Shown: positions 17,801 through 29,202, counted from the stretch's first letter. The stretch is DNA of 64,000 nucleotides from an uncultured Lachnospiraceae bacterium (GCA_910578555.1 CAJTPS010000018.1:13331-77330); one strand, 5' to 3'. Notes: generated by a model not told the origin, from the sequence alone. Numbers and translations: made by a program.

Positions 17801-18737
17801 TCCGCTGGGCGTGCCTTCCCGTATGAATATCGGACAGGTACTGGAGATCCACCTGTCACTTGCGGCAAAGGCACTCGGATTTAACGTGGCGACGCCGGTG
17901 TTTGACGGCGCTAAGGAGGGTGATATCGGCGACACGCTGGAACTGGCGAACGACTATGTCAACCTCGAGTGGGAAGAGTTTGAGAAGAAACATAAGAATG
18001 ATCTGTCAGATGAGATCATGGAATATTTGTATGAGAACAGAGACCACCGTGAAGTGTGGAAGGGCGTCGAGATTTCCAGAGACGGTAAAGTGCAGCTTAG
18101 GGACGGCAGAACCGGTGAGTACTTCGATTCGCCGGTAACCATCGGCCACATGCATTATCTGAAGCTGCACCATCTGGTAGACGACAAGATCCATGCGCGT
18201 TCCACGGGTCCTTACTCCTTAGTAACGCAGCAGCCGCTGGGCGGTAAAGCGCAGTTCGGCGGACAGCGTTTCGGAGAGATGGAAGTGTGGGCGCTGGAAG
18301 CATACGGCGCAGCTTACACACTGCAGGAGATCCTTACGGTGAAGTCCGATGATGTGGTAGGGCGTGTCAAGACTTATGAGGCGATCATCAAAGGGGATAA
18401 CATTTCTGAACCGGGTATTCCGGAGTCCTTCAAGGTACTGCTGAAAGAACTGCAGTCTCTGGGACTGGATGTGAGAGTGCTTCGCGATGATCAGACGGAA
18501 GTAGAGATTATGGAGACGATCGATTACGGTGAGAACGATTATCGTTATGAGATCGAGGGTGATTCCAGAAACTATGACTATGAACAGGATTCTCTTGGCT
18601 CCATGGGATACCAGAAACAGGAGTTTGACGAGGACAGCGGGGAGCTTGTGAGCAGCGATGAGGAAGACGACGCATTCGCAGAGGACGAGATGGACCTGGA
18701 CGCTGATTTCGCGGAAGAAGAGAAAGAGGTTTTCTAA
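14868..18737 (+). CDS. rpoB: DNA-directed RNA polymerase subunit beta
   Basis: This 1289-residue subunit forms part of the RNA polymerase active centre. Recognisable blocks are the N-terminal LIEVQKDSYQWFLDEGLKEV, the rifampicin-binding region GSSQLSQFMDQNNPLGELTH followed by KRRLSALGPGG (wild-type-looking residues), MSPIETPEGPNIG-type sequence (MCPIETPEGPNIGLIN), and GDKMAGRHGNKGVVS. ATG 14868 has ACGGGGTG at good spacing; an in-frame GTG at 14856 overlaps that site. The C-terminus carries an acidic tail of about 60 residues (EEDDAFAEDEMDLDADFAEE), a feature of Clostridia. rpoC follows after 54 bp. Confidence 0.99.
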   Translation: MEKNRIRKTAAGRNTRMTYARQKEVLEMPNLIEVQKDSYQWFLDEGLKEVFDDISPISDYSGHLSLEFVDFELCEDDVKYSIEKCKERDATYAAPLKVKVRLINKEKDEITEHEIFMGDLPLMTATGTFVINGAERVIVSQLVRSPGIYYGIGHDKIGKRLFSATVIPNRGAWLEYETDSNDVFYVRVDRTRKVPITVLIRALGIGSNDEIRELFGDEPKIEASFAKDTAENYQEGLLELYKKIRPGEPLSVESAESLITSMFFDPRRYDLAKVGRYKFNKKLMFRNRIRHHILAEDVVDTLTGEVLAKAGDKVTAEMADAIQNAAVPAVMIQTEEKNVRVLSNMMVDITNHVECNPKELGITELVYFPVLQQILQEYGEDPEMLAEAIQKNVHELIPKHITKEDIIASINYNIHLEYGIGNDDDIDHLGNRRIRAVGELLQNQYRIGLSRLERVVRERMTTHDAEEISPQVLINIKPVQAAVKEFFGSSQLSQFMDQNNPLGELTHKRRLSALGPGGLSRDRAGFEVRDVHYTHYGRMCPIETPEGPNIGLINSLASYARINEYGFVEAPYREIDKSDPQNPRVTDSVVYMTADEEDNYHVAQASAPLDENGYFTRNNVSGRYKEETQEYPKTMFDYMDVSPKMVFSVATALIPFLQNDDANRALMGSNMQRQAVPLLFTEAPAVGTGMEPKAAVDSGVCVVAKKAGTIDYVSSDLIKMTYDDGEKDEYHLTKFSRSNQSNCYNQKPIVFKGNHVAQGEVIADGPSTDGGELALGKNPLIGFMTWEGYNYEDAVLLSERLVQEDVYTSVHIEEYEAEARDTKLGPEEITRDVPGVGDDALKDLDDRGIIRIGAEVRAGDILVGKVTPKGETELTAEERLLRAIFGEKAREVRDTSLKVPHGEYGIVVDAKVFTRENGDELSPGVNQAVRIYIAQKRKISVGDKMAGRHGNKGVVSRVLPVEDMPYLPNGRPLDIVLNPLGVPSRMNIGQVLEIHLSLAAKALGFNVATPVFDGAKEGDIGDTLELANDYVNLEWEEFEKKHKNDLSDEIMEYLYENRDHREVWKGVEISRDGKVQLRDGRTGEYFDSPVTIGHMHYLKLHHLVDDKIHARSTGPYSLVTQQPLGGKAQFGGQRFGEMEVWALEAYGAAYTLQEILTVKSDDVVGRVKTYEAIIKGDNISEPGIPESFKVLLKELQSLGLDVRVLRDDQTEVEIMETIDYGENDYRYEIEGDSRNYDYEQDSLGSMGYQKQEFDEDSGELVSSDEEDDAFAEDEMDLDADFAEEEKEVF

Positions 18738-18791
18738 GACGTCATAGGACGCCGCGTAAATTTTTAATCTGGAAGGAGCATGGTGATATAA

Positions 18792-22526
<3,735 letters not shown>

Positions 22527-22569
22527 GAGACAACGGCGCTAAAACCGTTAAAGGAAAGCAAAAAATGTA

Positions 22570-22628
22570 TTGACAATGCATTCGCGTGCAAGTATACTAT
22601 TTTAGTGTGCACGTGAATGCATTTTTTT
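22570..22628 (+). promoter_or_regulatory. rpsL promoter nested in a terminator-like inverted repeat
   Basis: TTGACA (22570-22575), 17 bp, TATACT (22593-22598) is a strong promoter for rpsL. The last base of the -35 begins a 16-bp arm (22575-22590) that pairs with 22608-22623 with one mismatch, followed by TTTTTG. The -10 box lies in the 17-nt loop. The same DNA can therefore act as an intrinsic terminator for rpoBC RNA and as the promoter of the next operon. Confidence 0.8.
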
Positions 22629-22728
22629 GTGTTGCATAGGAAAATATATTTTGCAGACATGAGAAAAGAGATTTGCGCGCCATATAATGTCAAAAGGCAT
22701 ACAGTATATTTTGTAGGAGGTGAAAAGA

Positions 22729-23142
22729 ATGCCAACATTTAACCAGTTAGTCAGAAAAGGACGTCAGACATCTGTAAAGAAGTCAACCGCACCTGCATTG
22801 CTGAAAGGATATAACTCCCTTCACAAGACAGCGATCGATACAGCTTCACCGCAGAAGAGAGGTGTCTGCACTGCTGTTAAGACAGCAACGCCTAAGAAGC
22901 CTAACTCCGCACTCAGAAAGATCGCCAGAGTACGTCTTTCCAACGGAATCGAAGTAACAAGCTATATTCCGGGTGAAGGACATAACTTACAGGAGCATAG
23001 CGTTGTCCTGATCCGTGGCGGAAGAGTAAAGGACTTACCCGGTACAAGATACCACATCATTAGAGGTACGCTGGATACCGCGGGAGTCGCTAACAGAAAG
23101 CAGGCTCGTTCTAAGTACGGCGCTAAGAGACCTAAAAAGTAA
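22729..23142 (+). CDS. rpsL: 30S ribosomal protein S12
   Basis: The 137-residue protein is a decoding-centre component. Family signatures are MPTFNQLVRKGR, CTAVKTATPKKPNSALRKIA, ARVRLSNGIEVTSYIPGEGH and GGRVKDLPGTRYHI. The residues corresponding to E. coli K42 and K87 (in TPKKPNS and RVKDLPG) are lysine, so no streptomycin-resistance change is visible. ATG 22729 is preceded by GTAGGAGGTG. The stop codon lies within a 13-bp hairpin stem. Confidence 0.98.
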   Translation: MPTFNQLVRKGRQTSVKKSTAPALLKGYNSLHKTAIDTASPQKRGVCTAVKTATPKKPNSALRKIARVRLSNGIEVTSYIPGEGHNLQEHSVVLIRGGRVKDLPGTRYHIIRGTLDTAGVANRKQARSKYGAKRPKK

Positions 23143-23187
23143 AATTGCTTCGCAATTTTACTTTGTAAGTTTGTAAGCAAACTTACA
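23136..23187 (+). promoter_or_regulatory. Two consecutive hairpins between rpsL and rpsG
   Basis: AAAGTAAAATTGC (23136-23148) and GCAATTTTACTTT (23152-23164) form a perfect 13-bp stem with loop TTC that encloses the rpsL stop codon. TGTAAGTTTG (23164-23173) and CAAACTTACA (23178-23187) form a 10-bp stem with loop TAAG. There is no clean T-tract after the second. In E. coli the S12-S7 interval is the target of S7 autoregulation; whether these serve the same purpose is inference. Confidence 0.6.
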
Positions 23188-23340
23188 GGTTGAGAAAGCT
23201 GAACAGGTCACAGGCTTTAGTACCACAAACAGAACTAATTTAGTGTTGGGATTCTTTTTTTTATACCGCACGAACACATTGAATTAGAGGACACATGTGA
23301 GTACCGTTGAATTAAAATAATTTTTAAGGAGGGAAGAAAC

Positions 23341-23811
23341 GTGCCACGTAAAGGACATATTGCAAAGAGAGATGTATTGGCAGATCCTTTATACAATAAT
23401 AAGGTTGTCACCAAACTGATCAACAATATTATGTTGGACGGTAAGAAAGGTGTAGCCCAGAAGATTGTATACGGAGCATTTGAGCGAGTAGAAGAGAAAG
23501 CCGGCAAACCGGCACTTGACGTATTTGAGGAGGCTATGAACAATATCATGCCTGTCCTCGAAGTAAAGGCAAGACGTATCGGCGGCGCTACCTATCAGGT
23601 ACCGATCGAGGTTCGTCCGGACAGACGTCAGGCTCTGGGTCTTCGCTGGCTGGTAATGTTTTCTCGCAAGAGAGGCGAGAAGACCATGAAGGACAGACTC
23701 GCAAACGAGATTTTGGATGCTGCAAATAATACAGGCGCAGCAGTTAAGAGAAAAGAAGATATGCACAAAATGGCAGAGGCGAACAAGGCGTTTGCGCACT
23801 ATCGCTTCTAA
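23341..23811 (+). CDS. rpsG: 30S ribosomal protein S7
   Basis: The 156-residue product (MPRKGHIAKRDVLADPLYNN, then VTKLINNIMLDGKKGVAQKI and GGATYQVPIEVRPDRRQALG) is S7, a primary 16S rRNA binder at the head of the 30S subunit. It starts at GTG 23341 after AAGGAGGGAAGAAAC, the only start consistent with the family N-terminus. It lies between rpsL and fusA, the classic str operon order. Confidence 0.98.
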   Translation: MPRKGHIAKRDVLADPLYNNKVVTKLINNIMLDGKKGVAQKIVYGAFERVEEKAGKPALDVFEEAMNNIMPVLEVKARRIGGATYQVPIEVRPDRRQALGLRWLVMFSRKRGEKTMKDRLANEILDAANNTGAAVKRKEDMHKMAEANKAFAHYRF

Positions 23812-23903
23812 AAACGAGAAGATATTCAAAGGCGTCAGAAAACGCCGCCTAAGAACATCTAAGTCTTGTTTTGTTTTTGGATAAATATAAGGAGGAAAAA
23901 ACC

Positions 23904-26021
23904 TTGGCTGGAAGAGAATATCCGTTAGAGAGAACCAGAAATATAGGTATTATGGCTCATATCGATGCCGGTAAGACCACATTGACAGAGCGTATCTTAT
24001 ATTATACTGGCGTAAACTACAAGATCGGTGATACTCATGAAGGTACTGCTACCATGGACTGGATGGAACAGGAGCAGGAAAGAGGTATCACGATCACATC
24101 AGCCGCTACGACATGCCACTGGACTTTGGAAGAGAATTGCAAACCGAAGGAAGGTGCATTAGAGCATCGTATCAATATTATTGATACGCCTGGTCACGTT
24201 GACTTTACTGTAGAAGTTGAACGTTCACTCCGTGTACTTGATGGCGCCGTAGGTGTATTTTGTGCAAAGGGTGGTGTTGAACCACAGTCAGAGAACGTAT
24301 GGAGACAGGCTGATACCTACAACGTACCGAGAATGGCATTTATCAATAAGATGGATATCTTAGGTGCAAACTTCTACGGTGCGGTAGACCAGATCAGAAA
24401 CAGACTGGGTAAAAATGCTATTATTCTTCAGCTGCCGATTGGTAAAGAAGATGAGTTTAAGGGCATTATTGACCTGTTCGAGATGAAGGCATATATCTAC
24501 AATGATGATAAGGGTGAGGATATCCAGATTACGGAGATTCCTGCTGATATGGCGGATGACGCTGCCCTCTATCATGATGAACTGGTAGAGAAAGTCTGCG
24601 AACTGGATGACGATCTTACAATGATGTATCTGGAGGGCGAGGAGCCTTCCGTAGAAGATATGAAGAAAGCACTGCGTAAGGGTACCTGCGAATGTACGGC
24701 AGTTCCCGTTTGCTGTGGTTCCGCGTACAGAAACAGGGGCGTGCAGAAGCTTCTGGATGCAGTTCTGGAGTATATGCCGGCGCCCACAGACATTCCTGCG
24801 ATCAAGGGCGTAGATCCTGATGGTAACGAGGTAGAGAGACATGCATCTGATGATGAGCCTTTCTCTGCGCTTGCATTTAAGATCATGGCTGACCCGTTCG
24901 TAGGTAAGCTTGCATTCTTCCGTGTATATTCCGGCACGATGAACTCCGGTTCTTACGTGCTGAATGCAACAAAAGACAAGAAAGAGCGTGTGGGACGTAT
25001 CCTGCAGATGCACGCAAATAAGAGAGCAGAACTGGATAAGGTATATTCCGGTGATATTGCTGCAGCAGTCGGTTTTAAGCTGACAACAACAGGTGATACT
25101 ATTTGTGATGAGCAGCATCCGGTTATCCTGGAGTCCATGGAATTCCCCGAGCCGGTTATCGAGCTGGCGATCGAGCCGAAGACCAAAGCAGGTCAGGGCA
25201 AGATGGGTGAGGCGCTTGCAAAGCTTGCAGAAGAGGATCCGACTTTCCGTGCGCATACCAACCAAGAAACCGGTCAGACAATTATCGCAGGTATGGGTGA
25301 ACTGCATCTGGAGATTATCGTTGACCGTCTGCTTCGTGAATACAAAGTAGAGGCTAATGTAGGCGCTCCGCAGGTTTCTTACAAAGAGACATTTACCAAG
25401 CCTGTGGATCAGGAGTACAAATATGCGAAACAGTCCGGCGGTCGTGGACAGTACGGTCACTGTAAAGTTAAGTTTGAGCCTATGGACCCGAACGGTGAGG
25501 AGACATTCAAGTTTGAGACCAGCGTAGTCGGCGGCGCGATTCCGAAGGAATATATTCCGGCGGTCGGCGAAGGTATCGAGGAAGCGTCCAAAGCAGGTGT
25601 TCTGGGCGGATTCCCGGTACTTGGCGTTCATGCCAATGTATATGACGGTTCCTACCATGAGGTTGACTCTTCCGAGATGGCATTCCACATTGCCGGTTCC
25701 ATGTGTTTCAAAGAGGCAATGAAGAAAGCAGGTCCCGTACTTCTCGAGCCGATCATGAAGGTTGAGGTAACAATGCCGGAAGAGTATATGGGTGATGTTA
25801 TCGGTGATATCAACTCCCGCCGCGGACGTATCGAAGGTATGGAAGATATCGGCGGTGGTAAGATGGTGAAAGGCTATGTGCCGCTTGCTGAGATGTTCGG
25901 TTATGCCACCGACCTGCGTTCTAAGACACAGGGACGCGGTAACTACTCCATGTTCTTTGAGAAATACGAGCAGGTACCGAAGAGCGTACAGGAAAAGGTT
26001 CTGGCAGCAAAAGCAAAGTAA
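23904..26021 (+). CDS. fusA: Elongation factor G
   Basis: The 705-residue GTPase catalyses ribosomal translocation. It shows G1 AHIDAGKT, the switch II DTPGHVDFT, NKMD, and later domain IV sequence (GGRGQYGHCKVKFEPMDPNG, RRGRIEGMEDIGGG). I place the start at TTG 23904 (LAGREYPLERTRN), which follows AAGGAGGAAAAAACC at ideal spacing; the upstream ATG (23871) would put the ribosome binding site inside the gene. TTG start is unusual for such a highly expressed protein. Confidence 0.97.
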   Translation: MAGREYPLERTRNIGIMAHIDAGKTTLTERILYYTGVNYKIGDTHEGTATMDWMEQEQERGITITSAATTCHWTLEENCKPKEGALEHRINIIDTPGHVDFTVEVERSLRVLDGAVGVFCAKGGVEPQSENVWRQADTYNVPRMAFINKMDILGANFYGAVDQIRNRLGKNAIILQLPIGKEDEFKGIIDLFEMKAYIYNDDKGEDIQITEIPADMADDAALYHDELVEKVCELDDDLTMMYLEGEEPSVEDMKKALRKGTCECTAVPVCCGSAYRNRGVQKLLDAVLEYMPAPTDIPAIKGVDPDGNEVERHASDDEPFSALAFKIMADPFVGKLAFFRVYSGTMNSGSYVLNATKDKKERVGRILQMHANKRAELDKVYSGDIAAAVGFKLTTTGDTICDEQHPVILESMEFPEPVIELAIEPKTKAGQGKMGEALAKLAEEDPTFRAHTNQETGQTIIAGMGELHLEIIVDRLLREYKVEANVGAPQVSYKETFTKPVDQEYKYAKQSGGRGQYGHCKVKFEPMDPNGEETFKFETSVVGGAIPKEYIPAVGEGIEEASKAGVLGGFPVLGVHANVYDGSYHEVDSSEMAFHIAGSMCFKEAMKKAGPVLLEPIMKVEVTMPEEYMGDVIGDINSRRGRIEGMEDIGGGKMVKGYVPLAEMFGYATDLRSKTQGRGNYSMFFEKYEQVPKSVQEKVLAAKAK

Positions 26022-26032
26022 GGTTGTGAAAA

Positions 26033-26164
26033 CATTTAGAACAGGCTCGAAAATGCCTCGCATTTCCTCGCTGTATTGGATTTATCCAATAAAAATATTT
26101 GAAAATCGTCTTATGTCTGCAAGCAGCCAACAACGATTTCCCAATATTTTTGCTGTTCTAAATG
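26033..26164. other. Cloverleaf-like structured intergenic element between fusA and tuf
   Basis: An outer perfect 12-bp stem, CATTTAGAACAG (26033-26044) with CTGTTCTAAATG (26153-26164), encloses three hairpins: AAATGC-CTC-GCATTT (26051-26065), TATTGGAT-TT-ATCCAATA (26074-26091) and a long one from 26091-26109 pairing with 26133-26151 (9 + 7 bp around a 3x3 internal loop), itself containing CTGC-AA-GCAG. It lies before the tuf promoter, so it would be in the fusA 3' UTR if transcribed. It could be an RNA structure or a MITE-like insertion. No known family is recognised. Confidence 0.65.
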
Positions 26165-26181
26165 GTTGATGCAAATAATGC

Positions 26182-26210
26182 TTGAAAATCTTGGCAATCT
26201 TTAATATAAT
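26182..26210 (+). promoter_or_regulatory. Promoter of tuf
   Basis: TTGAAA (26182-26187), a 17-bp spacer and TATAAT (26205-26210) lie about 65 bp before the tuf start. Confidence 0.75.
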
Positions 26211-26276
26211 CAAAGATAGCTGATTGTAGAGAAACATTTTAAAAATTTATTGAGTTTTATAAGGAGGACTTTAGAA

Positions 26277-27464
26277 ATGGCTAAAGCTAAGTTTGAAAGA
26301 AACAAACCACATTGTAATATCGGCACCATTGGTCACGTTGACCATGGTAAAACAACTTTGACGGCAGCGATCACAAAGGTACTTTCCGAGAGAGTTGCAG
26401 GTAACACTGCTACAGATTTCGAGAATATCGATAAGGCTCCGGAAGAGAGAGAAAGAGGTATCACGATTTCTACCGCTCATGTTGAGTATGAGACAGATAA
26501 GAGACACTACGCTCACGTTGACTGCCCCGGACATGCTGACTACGTTAAGAACATGATCACAGGTGCTGCTCAGATGGATGGCGCTATCCTTGTTGTAGCT
26601 GCTACAGACGGTGTTATGGCTCAGACCAAAGAGCACATCCTTCTGTCCCGTCAGGTAGGTGTACCTTATATCGTAGTATTCATGAACAAGTGCGATATGG
26701 TAGACGATCCTGAGCTGCTTGAGCTGGTTGAGATGGAGATCACAGAGCAGTTAGAGGAGTACGAGTTCACAGACTGCCCGATCGTTAAAGGTTCCGCTCT
26801 GAAGGCTCTGGAAGATCCTGCCAGTGAGTGGGGCGACAAGATCATGGAGCTTATGAGCACAGTTGATGAGTATATTCCTGATCCTCAGCGTGATACAGAT
26901 AAGCCTTTCCTTATGCCTGTTGAGGACGTATTCTCTATCACAGGTCGTGGTACTGTTGCTACAGGTAGAGTAGAGCGTGGTACACTGCATATGTCTGATG
27001 ACGTTGAAATCATCGGTGTAAAGGAAGAGACACAGAAATCTGTTGTAACAGGTATCGAGATGTTCCGTAAGTTACTGGATGAGGCACAGGCCGGTGATAA
27101 CATCGGTGTTCTGCTTCGTGGTATCCAGAGAACTGATATCGAAAGAGGACAGGTTCTTGCTAAACCCGGTTCTGTAACCTGCCACAGAAAGTTTACAGCT
27201 CAGGTTTACGTTCTGACAAAGGACGAGGGTGGCCGTCATACACCTTTCTTCAACAACTATAGACCGCAGTTCTACTTCAGAACAACAGATATCACAGGTG
27301 TTTGTAATCTGCCTGATGGCACAGAGATGTGCATGCCTGGTGATAACGTAGAGATGACCATTGAGTTGATTCACCCGATTGCTATGGAGCAGGGTCTTAC
27401 GTTTGCGATCCGTGAGGGTGGTCGTACAGTAGGTTCTGGACGTGTGGCTACTATCATCGAGTAA
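26277..27464 (+). CDS. tuf: Elongation factor Tu
   Basis: The 395-residue GTPase delivers aminoacyl-tRNA to the ribosome. G motifs GHVDHGKTTLT, DCPGHADY and NKCDMVDD are intact. ATG 26277 follows ATAAGGAGGACTTTAGAA, giving MAKAKFERNKPHCN. The 3' end deserves note: from the 13-bp core at 27410-27422 on, the last 17 codons exist twice in this window. The second copy (34712-34766) encodes the same residues with different synonymous codons. The end of this gene therefore appears to have been supplied by the integrative element that begins here, leaving the protein unchanged. Confidence 0.98.
   Translation: MAKAKFERNKPHCNIGTIGHVDHGKTTLTAAITKVLSERVAGNTATDFENIDKAPEERERGITISTAHVEYETDKRHYAHVDCPGHADYVKNMITGAAQMDGAILVVAATDGVMAQTKEHILLSRQVGVPYIVVFMNKCDMVDDPELLELVEMEITEQLEEYEFTDCPIVKGSALKALEDPASEWGDKIMELMSTVDEYIPDPQRDTDKPFLMPVEDVFSITGRGTVATGRVERGTLHMSDDVEIIGVKEETQKSVVTGIEMFRKLLDEAQAGDNIGVLLRGIQRTDIERGQVLAKPGSVTCHRKFTAQVYVLTKDEGGRHTPFFNNYRPQFYFRTTDITGVCNLPDGTEMCMPGDNVEMTIELIHPIAMEQGLTFAIREGGRTVGSGRVATIIE
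27410..27422 (+). repeat. Left attachment core inside tuf
   Basis: CCGTGAGGGTGGT is identical to 34712-34724. It covers tuf codons for REGG and is the likely crossover segment. The exact exchange points within it cannot be resolved from sequence alone. Confidence 0.8.
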
Positions 27465-27486
27465 TTAGTAAAAAGCTATATTTTAT

Positions 27487-27518
27487 GGGGCTTTCCGAGA
27501 AATCGGGAAGCCCTTTTT
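27487..27518 (+). terminator. Terminator downstream of tuf
   Basis: GGGCTTTCCGA pairs with TCGGGAAGCCC around GAAA, then TTTTT. It is a counterpart of the terminator at 34791-34821 after the second tuf end. Confidence 0.9.
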
Positions 27519-27549
27519 GAAACTTTGCAACAGTGAAAATGTGCAAAGC

Positions 27550-27566
27550 GGTGCCAAAACGGTGCC
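27550..27566 (+). repeat. Arm-type integrase site candidate, left end
   Basis: GGTGCC occurs twice 11 bp apart within GGTGCCAAAACGGTGCC, starting 86 bp after the last base of the tuf stop. An inverted partial copy (GGCACCGTTTT) is at 27591-27601. The 17-mer recurs at the right end (34592-34608). Confidence 0.7.
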
Positions 27567-27574
27567 ATAAAAAG

Positions 27575-27611
27575 AACTCCGATGAAATTTGGCACCGTTT
27601 TCATCGGAGTT
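27575..27611. terminator. Bidirectional terminator at element 1 left end
   Basis: AACTCCGATGAAA (27575-27587) and TTTCATCGGAGTT (27599-27611) are perfect 13-bp arms with T-rich sequence following on both strands. It would end the minus-strand SIR2-like transcript; the inverted GGTGCC motif lies in the loop. Confidence 0.7.
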
Positions 27612-27614
27612 TGT

Positions 27615-27639
27615 CTTTTTACCAACCTTTTATTTGCTT
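27615..27639. repeat. Imperfect direct repeat of the repressor gene 3' end, left copy
   Basis: This 25-bp segment (TACCAACC...TTTATTTGCTT) matches 28685-28709 with about 2 differences. The right copy is the end of the HTH repressor gene. The SIR2-like gene lies exactly between the copies. Confidence 0.7.
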
Positions 27640-27652
27640 ATTTGGACAGAGC

Positions 27653-28639
27653 CTATTTCATAGAATTCCAAAGTTTAGTGACCTTTTTATAGGTTACTGG
27701 TTTTCTAAGATGATGAGGTAATTCAATTCTATCTTCATCTTTAAGATAATAATATATAACAGACTTAATTTTCGGATTAGTGTTGATTAGTAAAAATAGG
27801 TGTTCATCATTTGCTGGTGCCAAACCTACGATTTCTAATTGACCACTAATAGATTTAAAAAGAATTTCTTTATTCTTTGTATCAGGTTCAATCATTTCGC
27901 CGTACTTTTCTAGCCAAGACCAACTCATAATTGCGTCGCTATATATATGTTCCATATTGGGAACTTTCTTAGATATTAGTACATCACATTCTGTTTTATG
28001 TGTTGCATAGTATAGGCTTGTAACATTGTATTCAGAGGATAGTTTTCCAAATTCACCATGAAGGTGACACACTTTGTCTGTACTTCCTAATGAATTTTCT
28101 AAGTTATAATCGTAGTTTGTTGTAAATATATTTTTAAATTTGTTGAGATATGTATTTAGCCCCGGATAAAAGTTTTTGTATACATCATTAATCAAACCAT
28201 CATTATATATTCCATCAACAAACATCTGTTGTAATAATGTGAATACAGTCTTTCTATATAATTCACTTTGGATTTCTCCGTCTTTAGATTTAAAACCATT
28301 ATTGAATATCTCAAATGCCAAAAAGTAATCTTCTAAAAATACAGAAGTAATACTACTATTATTTGGGTACGTTCTTGTAATTCTGTCTAATTCCATAGCC
28401 ATAAATGCATTATCAACCTTGTTTCTGCATTTGCCGGCTTTTATATGATTAATTACTATAACCATTTTCTCTAATAACTCTATTTGCTCGTTTGTTGATA
28501 AGCTATTTTCGGTTAAAGCAGTATATTTACCTGCATTGATATTGTTAATAATTCGATTCATTATGGCAGCACCAGAGTATACATCAAGTCCACCAAATTG
28601 AATATTAATACCATTTCCTATTAATAAATTATGCTCCAT
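27653..28639 (-). CDS. SIR2/AbiH-like protein, candidate anti-phage defence gene
   Basis: The 328-residue product carries hallmarks of SIR2-like or AbiH-like NAD-binding proteins: HNLLIGNGINIQFGG at the N-terminus (residues 3-17), IFTTNYDYNLE with the expected Asn at 175, VCHLHGEFG with His 194, and a late VGLAPANDEHLF (271-282). In SIR2-domain defence proteins the Asn and the His of such motifs serve NAD hydrolysis; that activity is inferred here. No effector or sensor partner is adjacent, so it would act alone. Base composition is clearly more AT-rich than neighbours, suggesting separate acquisition. ATG 28639 has AAAGGTGG upstream. It lies next to the att site, between copies of a 25-bp repeat. 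Confidence 0.7.
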   Translation of the reverse strand: MEHNLLIGNGINIQFGGLDVYSGAAIMNRIINNINAGKYTALTENSLSTNEQIELLEKMVIVINHIKAGKCRNKVDNAFMAMELDRITRTYPNNSSITSVFLEDYFLAFEIFNNGFKSKDGEIQSELYRKTVFTLLQQMFVDGIYNDGLINDVYKNFYPGLNTYLNKFKNIFTTNYDYNLENSLGSTDKVCHLHGEFGKLSSEYNVTSLYYATHKTECDVLISKKVPNMEHIYSDAIMSWSWLEKYGEMIEPDTKNKEILFKSISGQLEIVGLAPANDEHLFLLINTNPKIKSVIYYYLKDEDRIELPHHLRKPVTYKKVTKLWNSMK

Positions 28640-28684
28640 ATTTTTCCACCTTTAAATTGGGTTTTATTTTTGTATTTATTTTGA

Positions 28685-28709
28685 TTTTTTACCAACCCTT
28701 TATTTGCTT
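28685..28709. repeat. Imperfect direct repeat, right copy (end of repressor gene)
   Basis: Partner of 27615-27639. It covers the last codons (KQIKGW) and stop of the HTH gene on the minus strand. Confidence 0.7.
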
Positions 28710-29171
28710 TACCTGTTCTGCCCGCTCTTTGTCTTTATGGTACTGCAACTTGAACTGTATCGTTTCCACTACTTCCTTTCTTGCTTCATCGTCTAGCTGA
28801 TAAAATGAAGTCAACAGGTTATCCACATCGGGCATACTGTTTTTCCCAAACAGGTACATAAGCGGATATAGGGAATTTTTCAGATATACTTTTACCCTGT
28901 TTCCGTCAAGAGCGCCATTTAGTCCATCGGGGAGCGTGGGATATATTTCTTCTTCGGTAATAGCGCCGGAGAATGGACTAGCAGCGCATATCTCATTCAC
29001 ATCAATTTCTAATTCGTTTGCCAACCGCAAGGCAAAGTCAAATCGGATATTGGAATCCTTTTGAATAATAGAATATAGTGTTGTAGCACTAATTCCAGTA
29101 GCCCTTGCAATCTGACGGACATTTGTGTTCTTACTGTCAAGTATTTCTTTCAGTTTCTTTCCATCGCCCAT
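28689..29171 (-). CDS. XRE-family repressor of the mobilizable element
   Basis: The 160-residue protein has an N-terminal helix-turn-helix (NVRQIARATGISATTLYSII, then FALRLANELEIDVNEICAA), a linker and a helical C-terminus rich in charged residues (SFYQLDDEARKEVVETIQFK). Its position, divergent from the excisionase and integrase genes with repeated TACGAA palindromes between, makes it the likely maintenance repressor of the element, by analogy with CI-type switches. The start ATG 29171 is preceded by ATAGGAGGTTACT. It ends just before the SIR2-like gene. Confidence 0.85.
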   Translation of the reverse strand: MGDGKKLKEILDSKNTNVRQIARATGISATTLYSIIQKDSNIRFDFALRLANELEIDVNEICAASPFSGAITEEEIYPTLPDGLNGALDGNRVKVYLKNSLYPLMYLFGKNSMPDVDNLLTSFYQLDDEARKEVVETIQFKLQYHKDKERAEQVKQIKGW

Positions 29172-29202
29172 AGTAACCTCCTATTTTCATATGTTGAATA
29201 AT

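Noticed and set aside
22651..22688. Second rpsL promoter using TATAAT at 22683
   Set aside because: The only TTG-type -35 is 26 bp away; the consensus pair at 22570/22593 is far better.
24360..26063. Long open frame (567 codons) on the minus strand opposite fusA
   Set aside because: It is a shadow of the strongly biased fusA codons; no ribosome binding site and no recognisable protein.
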